From NCBI GenBank assembly GCA_029194665.1, contig JARFXO010000004.1, positions 1 to 64,000 on the forward strand: a DNA stretch of 64,000 bases, written 5' to 3'. The position numbers and the translations under genes were made by a program. Below, in pieces: positions 1-7,597 of the stretch. The notes under the pieces were generated by a model that searched no databases, was not told the origin of the DNA, and was given only the letters and a program-made list of their open reading frames with translations. The stretch comes from Nitrospira sp. (GTDB taxonomy: Bacteria; Nitrospirota; Nitrospiria; Nitrospirales; Nitrospiraceae). Within the stretch, counting starts at the first letter, position 1; each line of letters opens with the position of its first letter.

Positions 1-378
1 GGGTTTATGGGACCAACCGATGAAGTGCGCTTAGTGAGGGGACGGCTCCGCTATCAGTCTGAGCACTGCGGTTCGCCCAAGATGTTTTCGCCCACGGAAG
101 AAGAATGGCAACAGTTTTGGGTGGCGGCTCAGCTGTGCAATCTATGGAATTGGGCCTCCCGGTATGACGATACCGACATCTGCGATGGGACTCAATGGGA
201 AGTCGTGATCACTCTGGGAGAACGGAATCTCCGATCCTACGGTTCCAATGCGTACCCAGGTGGTAAAGGAACGGGTTACTCGGAGCCCTTCACATTGTTG
301 CTAAGGGCAGTCCGAAAACTCGTCGGGGGGGAGAGTTCGGCTGAGGCCTCTGGAATTACTCAGAAGTCAGTAATTTGA
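1..378 (+). CDS. C-terminal part of an unrecognised protein, cut by the window edge
   Basis: The reading frame is open from base 1. The first ATG is at 7, with no room to see a ribosome binding site, so the gene probably starts outside the window. The visible part is about 125 residues, soluble, and rich in Trp and aromatic residues, with a GSNAYPGG segment near residue 80. I do not recognise a family. The last eight or so codons and the stop lie in the left arm of an inverted repeat (356-376), so the native C-terminus may have been replaced. It lies outside the integrase-bearing element and is probably chromosomal. Confidence 0.5.
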   Translation, partial: GFMGPTDEVRLVRGRLRYQSEHCGSPKMFSPTEEEWQQFWVAAQLCNLWNWASRYDDTDICDGTQWEVVITLGERNLRSYGSNAYPGGKGTGYSEPFTLLLRAVRKLVGGESSAEASGITQKSVI

Positions 379-450
379 ACAACAATATATCCAGTATCCA
401 TACTGGTTTCAGGGCTGGTTGTGCCGCCTAAGTTGCTGACTTCTCAGTAA
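356..450. repeat. Imperfect 21-bp inverted repeat, MITE-like
   Basis: Bases 356-376 and 430-450 are inverted copies of each other: TTACTcAGAAGTCAGtAA against TTACTgAGAAGTCAGcAA, with three mismatches in 21. The 53-bp centre holds a small perfect palindrome, CCAGTATCCATACTGG, at 391-406. The left arm supplies the stop codon of the preceding reading frame. A miniature transposable element or a strong hairpin (bidirectional terminator) would both fit. I see no gene in the rest of 379-714. Confidence 0.55.
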
Positions 451-714
451 CCTTCCCTGTCACACATTCCTGCTAGGTTCTTTCCAGCAATGTATCGCTA
501 CTGCGATTGCCGAACCGTGAAGCTTGCCTACGCCTTCCTATCTGGGTCGAACATTTCTGGGTCGAATATTCTTACCGAGGTATCTGCATGTGAACACTCG
601 AGTTTCTGAAGTGCTCACACCCGCGAACGCCACTTCCCATCTCCCTATCAGGGATCCATCAACTTCCTCGCGTCATGAGAGAGTTGGAAGGTTGGGAGAC
701 TCTGGCAATAGAGC

Positions 715-1125
715 CTACTGCACCAGCTCCACCTTGACGAATGGAGGCAGCATATACAGTTTGTCGTTCTTGATAAGAAATCGATATGTTTGCTTGCCCA
801 CATAGAAACCCATCATGCTCTTCGCATTGATCTCTACCTGCGCGAGGTATCCAAACGCTGGGGGCTTCCTGACACCTGAGAGATACGCATAGCATCGTTG
901 TGGCTCTCCAACAAATTGATAGCGAGCGGCGTCCGGATCAAGCAGAATCCCTTGCATCAAGCGCTTGATGGCATCCTGATAAGTTGGTGAGACTGGGACA
1001 TTCCCATAATCAGCACTCGCGATTTGTTCGGAAGTGAGGGGAATGGGGGATGTGATGCAACCGAGGGTGAGGAGCAGAAACAGTGCAAGGACGGTTCTGA
1101 GACAGGCTTTCGACGGAGAGATCAT
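715..1125 (-). CDS. Small outer-membrane-type lipoprotein, unknown function
   Basis: The protein has 136 residues. Its N-terminus is a lipoprotein signal: a basic start, a Leu-rich stretch at about residues 10-20, and a lipobox (LTLGC) with the acylated Cys at about residue 23. The mature domain is about 110 residues with a YGNVPVSP segment followed by alternating hydrophobic strands, which suggests a small beta-rich domain. I do not recognise the family. It is the last gene before the tRNA and is probably chromosomal flank. The lipoprotein call is firm and the function is open. Confidence 0.7.
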   Translation of the reverse strand: MISPSKACLRTVLALFLLLTLGCITSPIPLTSEQIASADYGNVPVSPTYQDAIKRLMQGILLDPDAARYQFVGEPQRCYAYLSGVRKPPAFGYLAQVEINAKSMMGFYVGKQTYRFLIKNDKLYMLPPFVKVELVQ

Positions 1126-1428
1126 CGCTCCTCACGGCAGAAACCGGCCGCTTCTGTGTCGCCACCTGACGCCATTTTAGGAGCCGCCTTGTTGACCTTC
1201 AATAAGGTCCATCGCCTCAGGCTCATTCGTCGGGGAGTGTGATTTTGGAAGGCAGACCCAGCAGATTCGCTGCAAGTAAGCTCCACGATGTCACGCCCTA
1301 AACGCACAGCCTCATAAACTACGAAACCACGCGCAAGGTTTGGAGTAGAAGAAAGCCGAAGGGGTTTATCCGCCGACAATGATTACGATAAAGCGATAAT
1401 TAGTCGGCGGCACACGCGAAGTGCGGTT
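1126..1428. other. Non-coding stretch before tRNA-Met
   Basis: About 300 bases. The open frame on the minus strand at 1122-1379 has no clear ribosome binding site and atypical composition. I see no gene or strong hairpin here. Confidence 0.4.
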
Positions 1429-1504
1429 TGGTGGCGGTGACCCGGATCGAACGGGTGACCCGCGGCTTATGAGTCCGCTGCTCTACCAACTGAGCTACAC
1501 CGCC
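1429..1504 (-). tRNA. tRNA-Met (CAT anticodon)
   Basis: Read on the minus strand this folds as a full cloverleaf. The acceptor stem is GGCGGTG with CACCGCC, the D arm is GCTC with GAGC, the anticodon loop is CTCATAA (CAT), and the T arm is ACCCG-TTCGATC-CGGGT. The discriminator is A and an encoded CCA occupies 1429-1431. The anticodon stem has one A.G mismatch next to the loop, typical of several tRNA-Met species. The integrase gene starts 181 bases from its 5' end, so this locus is the likely integration neighbourhood. The integrase lies on the 5' side of the tRNA, the less common arrangement. Confidence 0.95.
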
Positions 1505-1685
1505 ACTGGATTGATTTTACTGAAGAACTTACACTTGAGGCTACCCACGGAGTCTTGAAAGTGTCCACCAAATGCCCACCGTAAATGCGTTGCAAACTAC
1601 CAAGGATGCGAAGCAGGATGCAACAGAGCCGTTAGGGGGGTGGACTATATCACGGCGGGGATCAGAAGGACAAATACCGAGGTTA

Positions 1686-2825
1686 TTACGGGGTAGGGGT
1701 GGCCGGCTCGGGAAGACTGTCCGAGGCCTCCTCGGTCAGTTTTCGATGTCGCGCCACGACCAGCGCGCCGGCCTCTTCAAGTCTCGCTTCTGAGACGATG
1801 TTATAGCGATCGAATATGGATCGGGTCTTATGTCCCGAAATGGCCATCGCGATTTTCTCAGGAACCCCAGCGTCACTCAGGTTCTTGACGCCGGTTCGGC
1901 GAAAGTCATGAAGGAGCGCTCCGACGTACCCACGCTGGCCCACCATCTTTCCTCTTGGCTTGGTCCACTTCCCTAATCCTAGCTTGACACAAGCTTTCTG
2001 CCAGGCGGTTCGGATGGATTTGAGTCGTCGCCCCAAGTAGTGGCACACCCACGGACAATCAGGGTGGGTCACCCGCGTGGTCGCATCCCACGTTCGCAAG
2101 ACCTCATAGAGATCTCCACCCATCACCAGCGCTCGAGGTTCGGACGTCTTGGTGTCAGAACCAGCGAGAGTAATCCGTACAATCTGACGGCGATGATCGA
2201 ACAGGACTTGGTTCCAGACAAGCGACGTGATTTCCCCCCAGCGCATGCCACTCCAATAATCAATCGTGACCGGAACGCGGGCATGGGCTGGAAGTTCGTT
2301 CCGAAGCGACCTGAACTGTTCCCAGATAAAGAAGCCGGACCGGGGCGGAGCTTCTTTCAGCCTGGTCCATTTGGGGCGTTGAGTGATCAATTGATGCTCA
2401 AGCCCAAGTGAGAACCCTCGGAGGAGAAAGCTCATGCGACGGTTCACGCGTCCGCCTGAGAGGTGGTCCTGCTCGACCCAGATCTTGGCCCAGTCTCGTA
2501 GCGTGGTGGAAGTCACGCGCTCGGCAAGCATGGAGCCGGCCAGGCTCTTCCAGAACTGAGCCAGTTGCTGCGCACTGCGCAGCGACTTTCTGGTATTCAT
2601 TTTGTAGTCGTCGACCACCAAATCGACGAGCTCGGCAATCGTCGTCTCCTGGACTGTGGGCCATCCGAACACCCCTGTGTAGGCGCGCTGAATCAACTCG
2701 TCAAGGATGCGTTCCGCCTGTTCCCTCGTTCCGAACACCATTCGCCGAATCCGCGGTGCGCGGCGACCTGGATGAAAATCTACGCGGTACCGCTTATCGG
2801 CCACGCGGGTTATTTTCCCCTTCAC
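1686..2825 (-). CDS. Tyrosine recombinase / integrase
   Basis: The 379-residue protein has the usual layout: a DNA-binding region over the first 160 residues and a C-terminal catalytic domain. All the catalytic residues are visible: Arg195 (GMRWGE), His306 and Arg309 (HDFRRTG), His332 (SGHKT) and Tyr341 (FDRYN). It should catalyse site-specific integration and excision of the element. The start is GTG at 2825, overlapping the stop of the upstream HTH gene as GTGA, so the two are translationally coupled. It lies next to tRNA-Met, consistent with tRNA-targeted insertion. The gene is intact with no sign of decay. Confidence 0.95.
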   Translation of the reverse strand: MKGKITRVADKRYRVDFHPGRRAPRIRRMVFGTREQAERILDELIQRAYTGVFGWPTVQETTIAELVDLVVDDYKMNTRKSLRSAQQLAQFWKSLAGSMLAERVTSTTLRDWAKIWVEQDHLSGGRVNRRMSFLLRGFSLGLEHQLITQRPKWTRLKEAPPRSGFFIWEQFRSLRNELPAHARVPVTIDYWSGMRWGEITSLVWNQVLFDHRRQIVRITLAGSDTKTSEPRALVMGGDLYEVLRTWDATTRVTHPDCPWVCHYLGRRLKSIRTAWQKACVKLGLGKWTKPRGKMVGQRGYVGALLHDFRRTGVKNLSDAGVPEKIAMAISGHKTRSIFDRYNIVSEARLEEAGALVVARHRKLTEEASDSLPEPATPTP

Positions 2826-3049
2826 GCAAGCGCTCCTGAACGCCGCGTCTCATACTGTTCGACATCGGCGACGCGGATCCGCCAGCGACTGCGGCGGCCC
2901 CTGTTCAGTTTCATCGCTGGAATTCCATCGGGCGCGTTGACAATGTCTCGGTAAAGAAAATCGGGAGTGACTTGCCATCGGACGGCCAGCTGATTCACGG
3001 TGAGAAATGTGACCGTGGGCTGCGGCTCGAGACTCTTGTGGCGTTTCAT
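2822..3049 (-). CDS. Small HTH protein, AlpA/excisionase-like
   Basis: A 75-residue protein with a MerR/HTH_17-type fold: the helix-turn-helix runs from LTVNQLAVRW to FLYRDI, then a wing (KLNRGRRSRWRI) and a final VEQYE helix. I chose ATG 3049 because GGAG lies seven bases upstream; the longer frame to 3088 has no such site. Proteins of this class act as excisionases or activators of integrase genes. The GTGA overlap with the integrase supports that role here. Confidence 0.8.
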   Translation of the reverse strand: MKRHKSLEPQPTVTFLTVNQLAVRWQVTPDFLYRDIVNAPDGIPAMKLNRGRRSRWRIRVADVEQYETRRSGALA

Positions 3050-3318
3050 GGACGGACTCCTTCGAAAAAAATAAGGCACGGTGGTCACGACCTAACATGA
3101 CCTGTCATAGAAGTCATACGAGATAGAACTTTCATGAAGAGTGCCAACAGGTTAGAGGGTCATGAGCCTCGGGGTACTGGCCTGTTTCGAGGGGGCGAGA
3201 TCCGTGCTTCGCTGACTCAAATCGCGGATCATTCGGCCATCCGGGATGGGCACCCTGGCTTTGGCAGAGGCATTCCACACGTGGCTCGTTCGTTGAGTGT
3301 GGTCACAGAGATAGAGGA

Positions 3319-3621
3319 TCAGATTGATTGATGGGTGCACGGTGCTTGTCGTAATGCGAGGAGCATCTGAGCTTTTGTTCGAGGTTGTTTGATCCCCAAT
3401 GATAAGAAGAGAGCGTTGGTGACTTTCCCGTACCAGTTTTGGGTTGCGAGTGCGAACATCGGATCTGTTTGGTAGCGTTCCATCCATCCCTGTAGGATTG
3501 GCATTCCTTGTTCTTGTGAAGATTCTCCCGGATAGAGGGTGTTGTAGGCTGTCCAGAGAGCTTCTGGTGTGGGACAGCGTAATGGCTTTTGCGGTGGGGC
3601 GTTTGGTGGAGTGGTAACCAT
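3319..3621 (-). CDS. Unrecognised 100-residue protein, end of PRTRC-like operon
   Basis: A soluble protein beginning with a Pro-rich stretch (residues 4-18) and continuing with an aromatic helical domain (LWTAYNTLYPG, WMERYQTDPMFALATQNWYG). No motif I can assign. It is the last gene of the minus-strand operon whose core is the PRTRC-type E1/E2/JAB set, 17 bases after the previous gene, so it is probably co-expressed. It could be an accessory partner of that system. Confidence 0.6.
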   Translation of the reverse strand: MVTTPPNAPPQKPLRCPTPEALWTAYNTLYPGESSQEQGMPILQGWMERYQTDPMFALATQNWYGKVTNALFLSLGIKQPRTKAQMLLALRQAPCTHQSI

Positions 3622-3638
3622 CGTCTTCTCGTGAGTTC

Positions 3639-3875
3639 TTATTCGGTGGTGCTGTCGTGGTCTGGTGTGGCGTGGATCTCCGTCACCTCTGTAATGATGA
3701 CTTCAAGGGAGAATGCCTTATGACGTCTTCCTTTGATGCCATGCCTCTTGAGTAGCTCTTGCACGGCTTTCTTGATTCCAAGTGGAATGGTATTGGCTTG
3801 TATGGTCGCGGATTGCCGCGCGCGCGGGACAGGGGCTTGATTAAATCGAGCGTTGATGTGAAGGCGTTTCATCAT
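3639..3875 (-). CDS. Unrecognised small basic protein in PRTRC-like operon
   Basis: 78 residues, with two possible starts (ATGATG at 3875/3872). The N-terminal 50 residues are basic, with a predicted helix (IKKAVQELLKRHGIKG); the C-terminal part is a beta-like EVIITEVTEIH strand with an acidic tail. Family unknown. It sits between the small Cys-containing gene and the 100-residue gene, on the same strand with short gaps. Confidence 0.55.
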   Translation of the reverse strand: MMKRLHINARFNQAPVPRARQSATIQANTIPLGIKKAVQELLKRHGIKGRRHKAFSLEVIITEVTEIHATPDHDSTTE

Positions 3876-3897
3876 GCGATCTCACGTTGACCGGTCG

Positions 3898-4080
3898 TTA
3901 GAGGCAATAGGGACATGGTTCCCGTGCTCCATCGTCGTCGCGTTGGTGTGTGTGGCCGGCCAGTGGAGGGTGGGAACACGAGTGCCACAGAAATCTGGGT
4001 TTCTCTTTCCGGGCCGAGGCGGCTCCTAGCCTGGGCGGTTCTTCAAACAAGCACTCATGGCCGGCTACGTCACTGTCCAT
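3898..4080 (-). CDS. Small Cys-rich (zinc-ribbon-like) protein
   Basis: A 60-residue frame from ATG 4080. It carries a Cys/His pattern, GHEC near residue 10, WHSC near residue 36 and a C-terminal CPYC, that would suit one zinc site. A longer open frame runs upstream into the ThiF gene, but its extra residues look like shadow translation. The gene lies in the 250-base gap between ThiF and the next small gene. The ribosome binding site is weak. This is a suggestion rather than a firm call. Confidence 0.4.
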   Translation of the reverse strand: MDSDVAGHECLFEEPPRLGAASARKEKPRFLWHSCSHPPLAGHTHQRDDDGAREPCPYCL

Positions 4081-4132
4081 GCAAGACCTGTAGATGCATG
4101 ACGGGTTGGGATGGAACGGAGAGAGTAGGGAG

Positions 4133-5026
4133 TTAGGCGGCTTGGGCTCTTGGTCGGCGCGTCTTATGAAACAGCGTGGAGGGATCTTGGTTGATACTCT
4201 GGGCCACGTCGAGCGGTGTGGTGTACAGCGAGCGCATGCTCCCGGTATCAAGGTCCAGATATGTGGCAAATCTGGTGAGGTCGCCGGTCAAGAGCAAGCG
4301 AGTCAACATGTCCATCATTTCAGAGGCCATCCTGGGGTTGATCCCAAGGGATTGTGCCTGGGTGATGGCTAATTGTGCGCAGGAAGGCGCGGGCGTTGTT
4401 TTCTTGGGAATGGTTGTGGTGTCGATCAACTCGGGGTGGATCAGTCCGGGTGCTGGGAGTCTGCTGCAAAACGTGGGTATCTGGAATGCACTGTTGAGAA
4501 ATTCTTCTTGTGCGCAACAACCGAGGAGGATCTGTCCTGTGGTCTTTTCATTGCCAGCATCGATTAACCAGGTTCTCATGCTGTGATCGTAGCCACTTGT
4601 CAGGCTTTTGTGCATTTCTGCCCGTGCTTCAGTGGAGTCTACGCAGCCGATCAGGATCCTGGTCGTGTTGAATGAGGGAGGCTGGAACAGGTGTGCCGTA
4701 TAGGGTTGAGTGATGGCTTCGATGGGGATCCCCCAGGCCAAACTATACCGTTGGGCCAGCGCTAATGCTTTGGGGAGACCGATTTCAGCATAGGCGAACA
4801 TCTGGCGAGGGACATTGCTGTCCTCGACATGGTCGAAGTCGACGATCGCGTAACGAATCGTGGTCCACCGACCCTGTAGCAGAATCACGAGCCGAGACAA
4901 GAGCCCTGCCAACGCACTTCCGGTTCCTCCTGCGCCAACCTGAATGATTTCCAGGTTGTCCGTATGGGGGATCACGACGGGGCGTGCGTGCAGATGTCGA
5001 AAATCGAGCGTCACGGGTGTTTTCAT
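4133..5026 (-). CDS. PRTRC-type ThiF/E1-like adenylyltransferase
   Basis: The 297-residue protein has a Rossmann nucleotide-binding loop GAGGTG at residues 31-36, followed by the E1-type VDFDHVEDSNVPRQ segment (about 61-74) that positions ATP and the modifier tail. A CVDS motif follows. This is the E1/MoeB/ThiF fold that adenylates the C-terminus of a ubiquitin-like protein. Its start overlaps the stop of the upstream JAB gene as ATGA. The order B, A, ThiF matches the conserved PRTRC (ParB-related, ThiF-related cassette) arrangement. The biological substrate of PRTRC systems is not established. Confidence 0.88.
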   Translation of the reverse strand: MKTPVTLDFRHLHARPVVIPHTDNLEIIQVGAGGTGSALAGLLSRLVILLQGRWTTIRYAIVDFDHVEDSNVPRQMFAYAEIGLPKALALAQRYSLAWGIPIEAITQPYTAHLFQPPSFNTTRILIGCVDSTEARAEMHKSLTSGYDHSMRTWLIDAGNEKTTGQILLGCCAQEEFLNSAFQIPTFCSRLPAPGLIHPELIDTTTIPKKTTPAPSCAQLAITQAQSLGINPRMASEMMDMLTRLLLTGDLTRFATYLDLDTGSMRSLYTTPLDVAQSINQDPSTLFHKTRRPRAQAA

Positions 5027-5667
5027 ACGTGAGTCAATTCGTGATCGGGAGTGATGGGTTCGAGGTTGGCTGGCAATTCAAAGATTGTGGCGCTGTCGAT
5101 ATCGAGGAAGTGGCCGTACAGACCAATCCTTGTGAGGATTCGTGGTCCTGAAAGGAAGTCACCGATGACGCTGTAGATTCGAAAGCCTTGTTCGTCATAG
5201 TTGTCCTGGGCTGAGAAAAAGGTGGTCAACTCGTGGTGGCTATGGAGTTCGATAACGGCACGTTGGTAGGCGTCGTCATCGGTGGCATGGGGTCGCACAC
5301 TGGTACGAGCCTGATGCTGTGCCGGCATCGTCAGTTGCCAGTGGTCCTGGTTCCAGCCTAAATAAAAAAGCGACTCGACTAATCGGTTGTCCGTATCTCG
5401 CGTATTCTGCGCGGTGGTCAAAAGTTCTTCGGTGATGGCACGAGGAACTCTGGGGAGGCTGAAATGCCACTCAGGTTGCAGCGGGGTGAGTCCTCGGACT
5501 GTCAGAGGACTCAGGGGAAAGCAGACCGTGAGGTTAGGTTTCTGCCCACGCACCCAGAGACCGTTGCCGGCCATCACGTATTCCAGCAGGCCGCCGGGCG
5601 GTTCGAATGGATACCCGTTGGCGATGCTGTAACGGACGAGTCCGAGGCTACCGCTCGTTGAAATCAT
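5023..5667 (-). CDS. PRTRC system protein A, JAB/JAMM metalloprotease-like
   Basis: 214 residues from ATG 5667, which overlaps the end of the upstream B gene by 20 bases; a frame extends to 5796 but only into B. The JAMM zinc-peptidase signature is intact: His142-Ser-His144, then Ser152 and Asp155 (HSH...SAQD), with a Glu just before it. In eukaryotes and related bacterial systems this fold removes ubiquitin-like tails or matures them. The GDFLSG segment after the motif is typical of PRTRC A proteins. It is coupled to ThiF by an ATGA overlap. Confidence 0.88.
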   Translation of the reverse strand: MISTSGSLGLVRYSIANGYPFEPPGGLLEYVMAGNGLWVRGQKPNLTVCFPLSPLTVRGLTPLQPEWHFSLPRVPRAITEELLTTAQNTRDTDNRLVESLFYLGWNQDHWQLTMPAQHQARTSVRPHATDDDAYQRAVIELHSHHELTTFFSAQDNYDEQGFRIYSVIGDFLSGPRILTRIGLYGHFLDIDSATIFELPANLEPITPDHELTHV

Positions 5668-6409
5668 GGGTGGCCTTTTCGTCGTGAAACGTCTCTTCAA
5701 TGATATGACTGAGACTCCTATGCTGTGGGCGCAATGCTCTGGTCGGAAAGCTTCTTGTTTTGGCGTGATGGAGTGCCCGGAGGAATCGAAAGACATCGTT
5801 CTCTTGTGAGTGAAGACGGTGTGTACCCAGTTCTGCGCTAAACGGAGAAGAGAGAAAGAGTTCCCACGTTTGTTGAATGGTTGTACTGGAAGCGAGCGGT
5901 TGCTTATTCGTTCCGAAACAGATCCGGCCGTCTTCCCAGATATTGGGGAGGGGAGCGTGGAAGATGTGTGATGGGGCGAGGTTCGTTCCTGTGTACGCCC
6001 ACACGTAGTAGTTGTTGTTGATCCCTCCGAACAGCAATCCCGGAAGAGGGACCCGTAGGCGTTCAGTCTGTGGTCCGCTTCGTCGTGTTTTCGCTGTTGG
6101 AATCGTAAGGGTGTAGCGCCGTGGGGGCAATTTGAGGAGGATCCATTCGCCTCGTGCGCTCCATCCGCATCGTACGGTGTGGGGGGCGATCCATCCGCTG
6201 TCGAGTGGGGCTTGTTGGCAGGCGGTTTGGAGCGCCAGGGGGTTCAGGCATTTCGTGGTGATCCCATGGTCCTTGCGGTGATGGAAAATGAGTTGCCCTT
6301 TATGGAATCGGATCACCCCCTCATCTTCAGGATGAAGTAAATAGCCTATGGTTGCTCCGGGAGGTGTTGCTGCAGGCAGTGATTCCACAGTCGGAAGAAC
6401 GCGATCCAT
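5648..6409 (-). CDS. PRTRC system protein B, E2-like
   Basis: 253 residues. The C-terminal half contains the signature HAPLPNIWEDGRICFGTN (about 151-168), in which Cys164 is in the position of the catalytic cysteine of prokaryotic E2-like proteins. An N-terminal domain of about 120 residues precedes it. It is expected to accept a modifier from the ThiF partner. The gene starts at ATG 6409, inside the end of the upstream F-like gene, and ends inside the JAB gene. The family is recognised by motif and gene order together. Confidence 0.85.
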   Translation of the reverse strand: MDRVLPTVESLPAATPPGATIGYLLHPEDEGVIRFHKGQLIFHHRKDHGITTKCLNPLALQTACQQAPLDSGWIAPHTVRCGWSARGEWILLKLPPRRYTLTIPTAKTRRSGPQTERLRVPLPGLLFGGINNNYYVWAYTGTNLAPSHIFHAPLPNIWEDGRICFGTNKQPLASSTTIQQTWELFLSSPFSAELGTHRLHSQENDVFRFLRALHHAKTRSFPTRALRPQHRSLSHIIEETFHDEKATHDFNER

Positions 6410-7176
6410 AATTCAGGGTCCTTGGTAAATTCGTTCAGAATAGCGTTGAATTCGTCGATTCGTGCGGTGGCTTCTTGCCATTGAGAGGCTAGCCATTGAA
6501 TGTCGTCGAGGCACCAGGTGAGCTCGATTTCCATGCCTGAGTTCGGGTCATGATCGATCCAGACATTGCCGGTTTCCCGTCCGATCATTTCCAGAACAGT
6601 TGGGACCTTGTTCAGTGGATACCCTTCTTTCTCGCAGAGCGTTTCGAACGCCTTCCAGTGTGTCTGTATATGATCGAGGCGATCGTCCGGAATCTGAATG
6701 TGATGACGAATTGAGAGGGGAAGTTCTGAGACCAGCTCTCCGAGGTCTTGCTCGTAGTAATAGGCACGGGAGATATCGGCAAGGATTCGTAGTGGAAGAG
6801 GGTCAGCGTCGGTGAAGTCTCGGTCAGCAGGCGACCAGCACGGATCGAGGGGGATATAGGGGAAGCATTCAAATACGTGCTCTATTTCCCAATATCCGAG
6901 AGGAAACAGGTGCTCGGTGATCAAGGTGAGGAACTCCTCGATCCGTGGGGCGGCGTGGTTGGAGTCATCGTGTTGATAAAGAGGTTTGTGGGATGCCGTA
7001 AATTCAATGGGAAAGAGTGTTCGGTACAGATCGAGAATGGTGCAGTGCTTCTGAAGTTCCTCAAGGTGGCTGATAGCCCACCAGGCATTCATATGGGAAA
7101 TGATGCTGAGTTGAAGAATCGCTTGCGCAGGGTTGACGGGGCCCCTCTTAGAAGCTAATGGGGACGGTATGTGCAT
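6346..7176 (-). CDS. PRTRC system protein F-like
   Basis: About 276 residues from ATG 7176; an upstream TTG at 7260 would overlap the previous gene by 113 bases and is less likely. The protein is helical and acidic with many Trp residues. Its C-terminal section (WIDHDP, then LTWCLDDIQWLASQW) resembles the C-terminal pattern of PRTRC F proteins. It occupies the F position, between C-like and B, in the conserved gene order. The role of F is unknown. I rely mainly on position, so the name is tentative while the gene itself is secure. Confidence 0.65.
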   Translation of the reverse strand: MHIPSPLASKRGPVNPAQAILQLSIISHMNAWWAISHLEELQKHCTILDLYRTLFPIEFTASHKPLYQHDDSNHAAPRIEEFLTLITEHLFPLGYWEIEHVFECFPYIPLDPCWSPADRDFTDADPLPLRILADISRAYYYEQDLGELVSELPLSIRHHIQIPDDRLDHIQTHWKAFETLCEKEGYPLNKVPTVLEMIGRETGNVWIDHDPNSGMEIELTWCLDDIQWLASQWQEATARIDEFNAILNEFTKDPELWIAFFRLWNHCLQQHLPEQP

Positions 7177-7588
7177 GGGTGCTTGCACTGAAGCATAGAC
7201 GTTTGAAGATGGTGGCGACGGTATTAAGTTCATTGGTGCCTGCTTGAATCGCTTCTTCAATGACCTGCTGGTGCGTCATGACTTGAATGAGTGATGTGGG
7301 ATCACTGAGATCGAAGCGTTGGTGGAGTTGAAAGGCGAAGGCGACGGCTGGGTTGATGTGGTGTGGTTGGCAGTCAAGACTGTGTAGAATCTCCTGGTAC
7401 CCTTTTCTTCCTGCCTGTTTTGTCACCGTGATCTCCACGGTCTTATCTTCTGCGATCGCTCGAGTGATGCTGCCATTTGCCAGTTGCGTGAACATGGGGC
7501 CAAGAGCCCGACGGATCGAATTATCGTCTTGTGCAATATCATCCGGGATGGGTAGGCGCTGGCCGTCAATGATAAGTACGCTGGACAT
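7148..7588 (-). CDS. PRTRC system protein C-like, with long C-terminal extension
   Basis: 146 residues. The first 65 or so (from DGQRLPIPD to QAGRKG) follow the pattern of PRTRC C: a beta strand, LP.PD, a helix IRRALGPMFTQLA, then strands ending in G.KG. C proteins are usually only about 70 residues, so the helical second half (about 75 residues) is additional. The start at 7588 has AGGAGT seven bases upstream. Some authors have viewed C-type proteins as small beta-grasp partners of the E1/E2 pair, but that is not proven. Confidence 0.6.
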   Translation of the reverse strand: MSSVLIIDGQRLPIPDDIAQDDNSIRRALGPMFTQLANGSITRAIAEDKTVEITVTKQAGRKGYQEILHSLDCQPHHINPAVAFAFQLHQRFDLSDPTSLIQVMTHQQVIEEAIQAGTNELNTVATIFKRLCFSASTHAHTVPISF

Positions 7589-7597
7589 ATAAGACTC

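Noticed and set aside
1122..1379. Open frame of 85 residues on the minus strand
   Set aside because: No ribosome binding site, irregular composition, and it overlaps the lipoprotein start; no family pattern.
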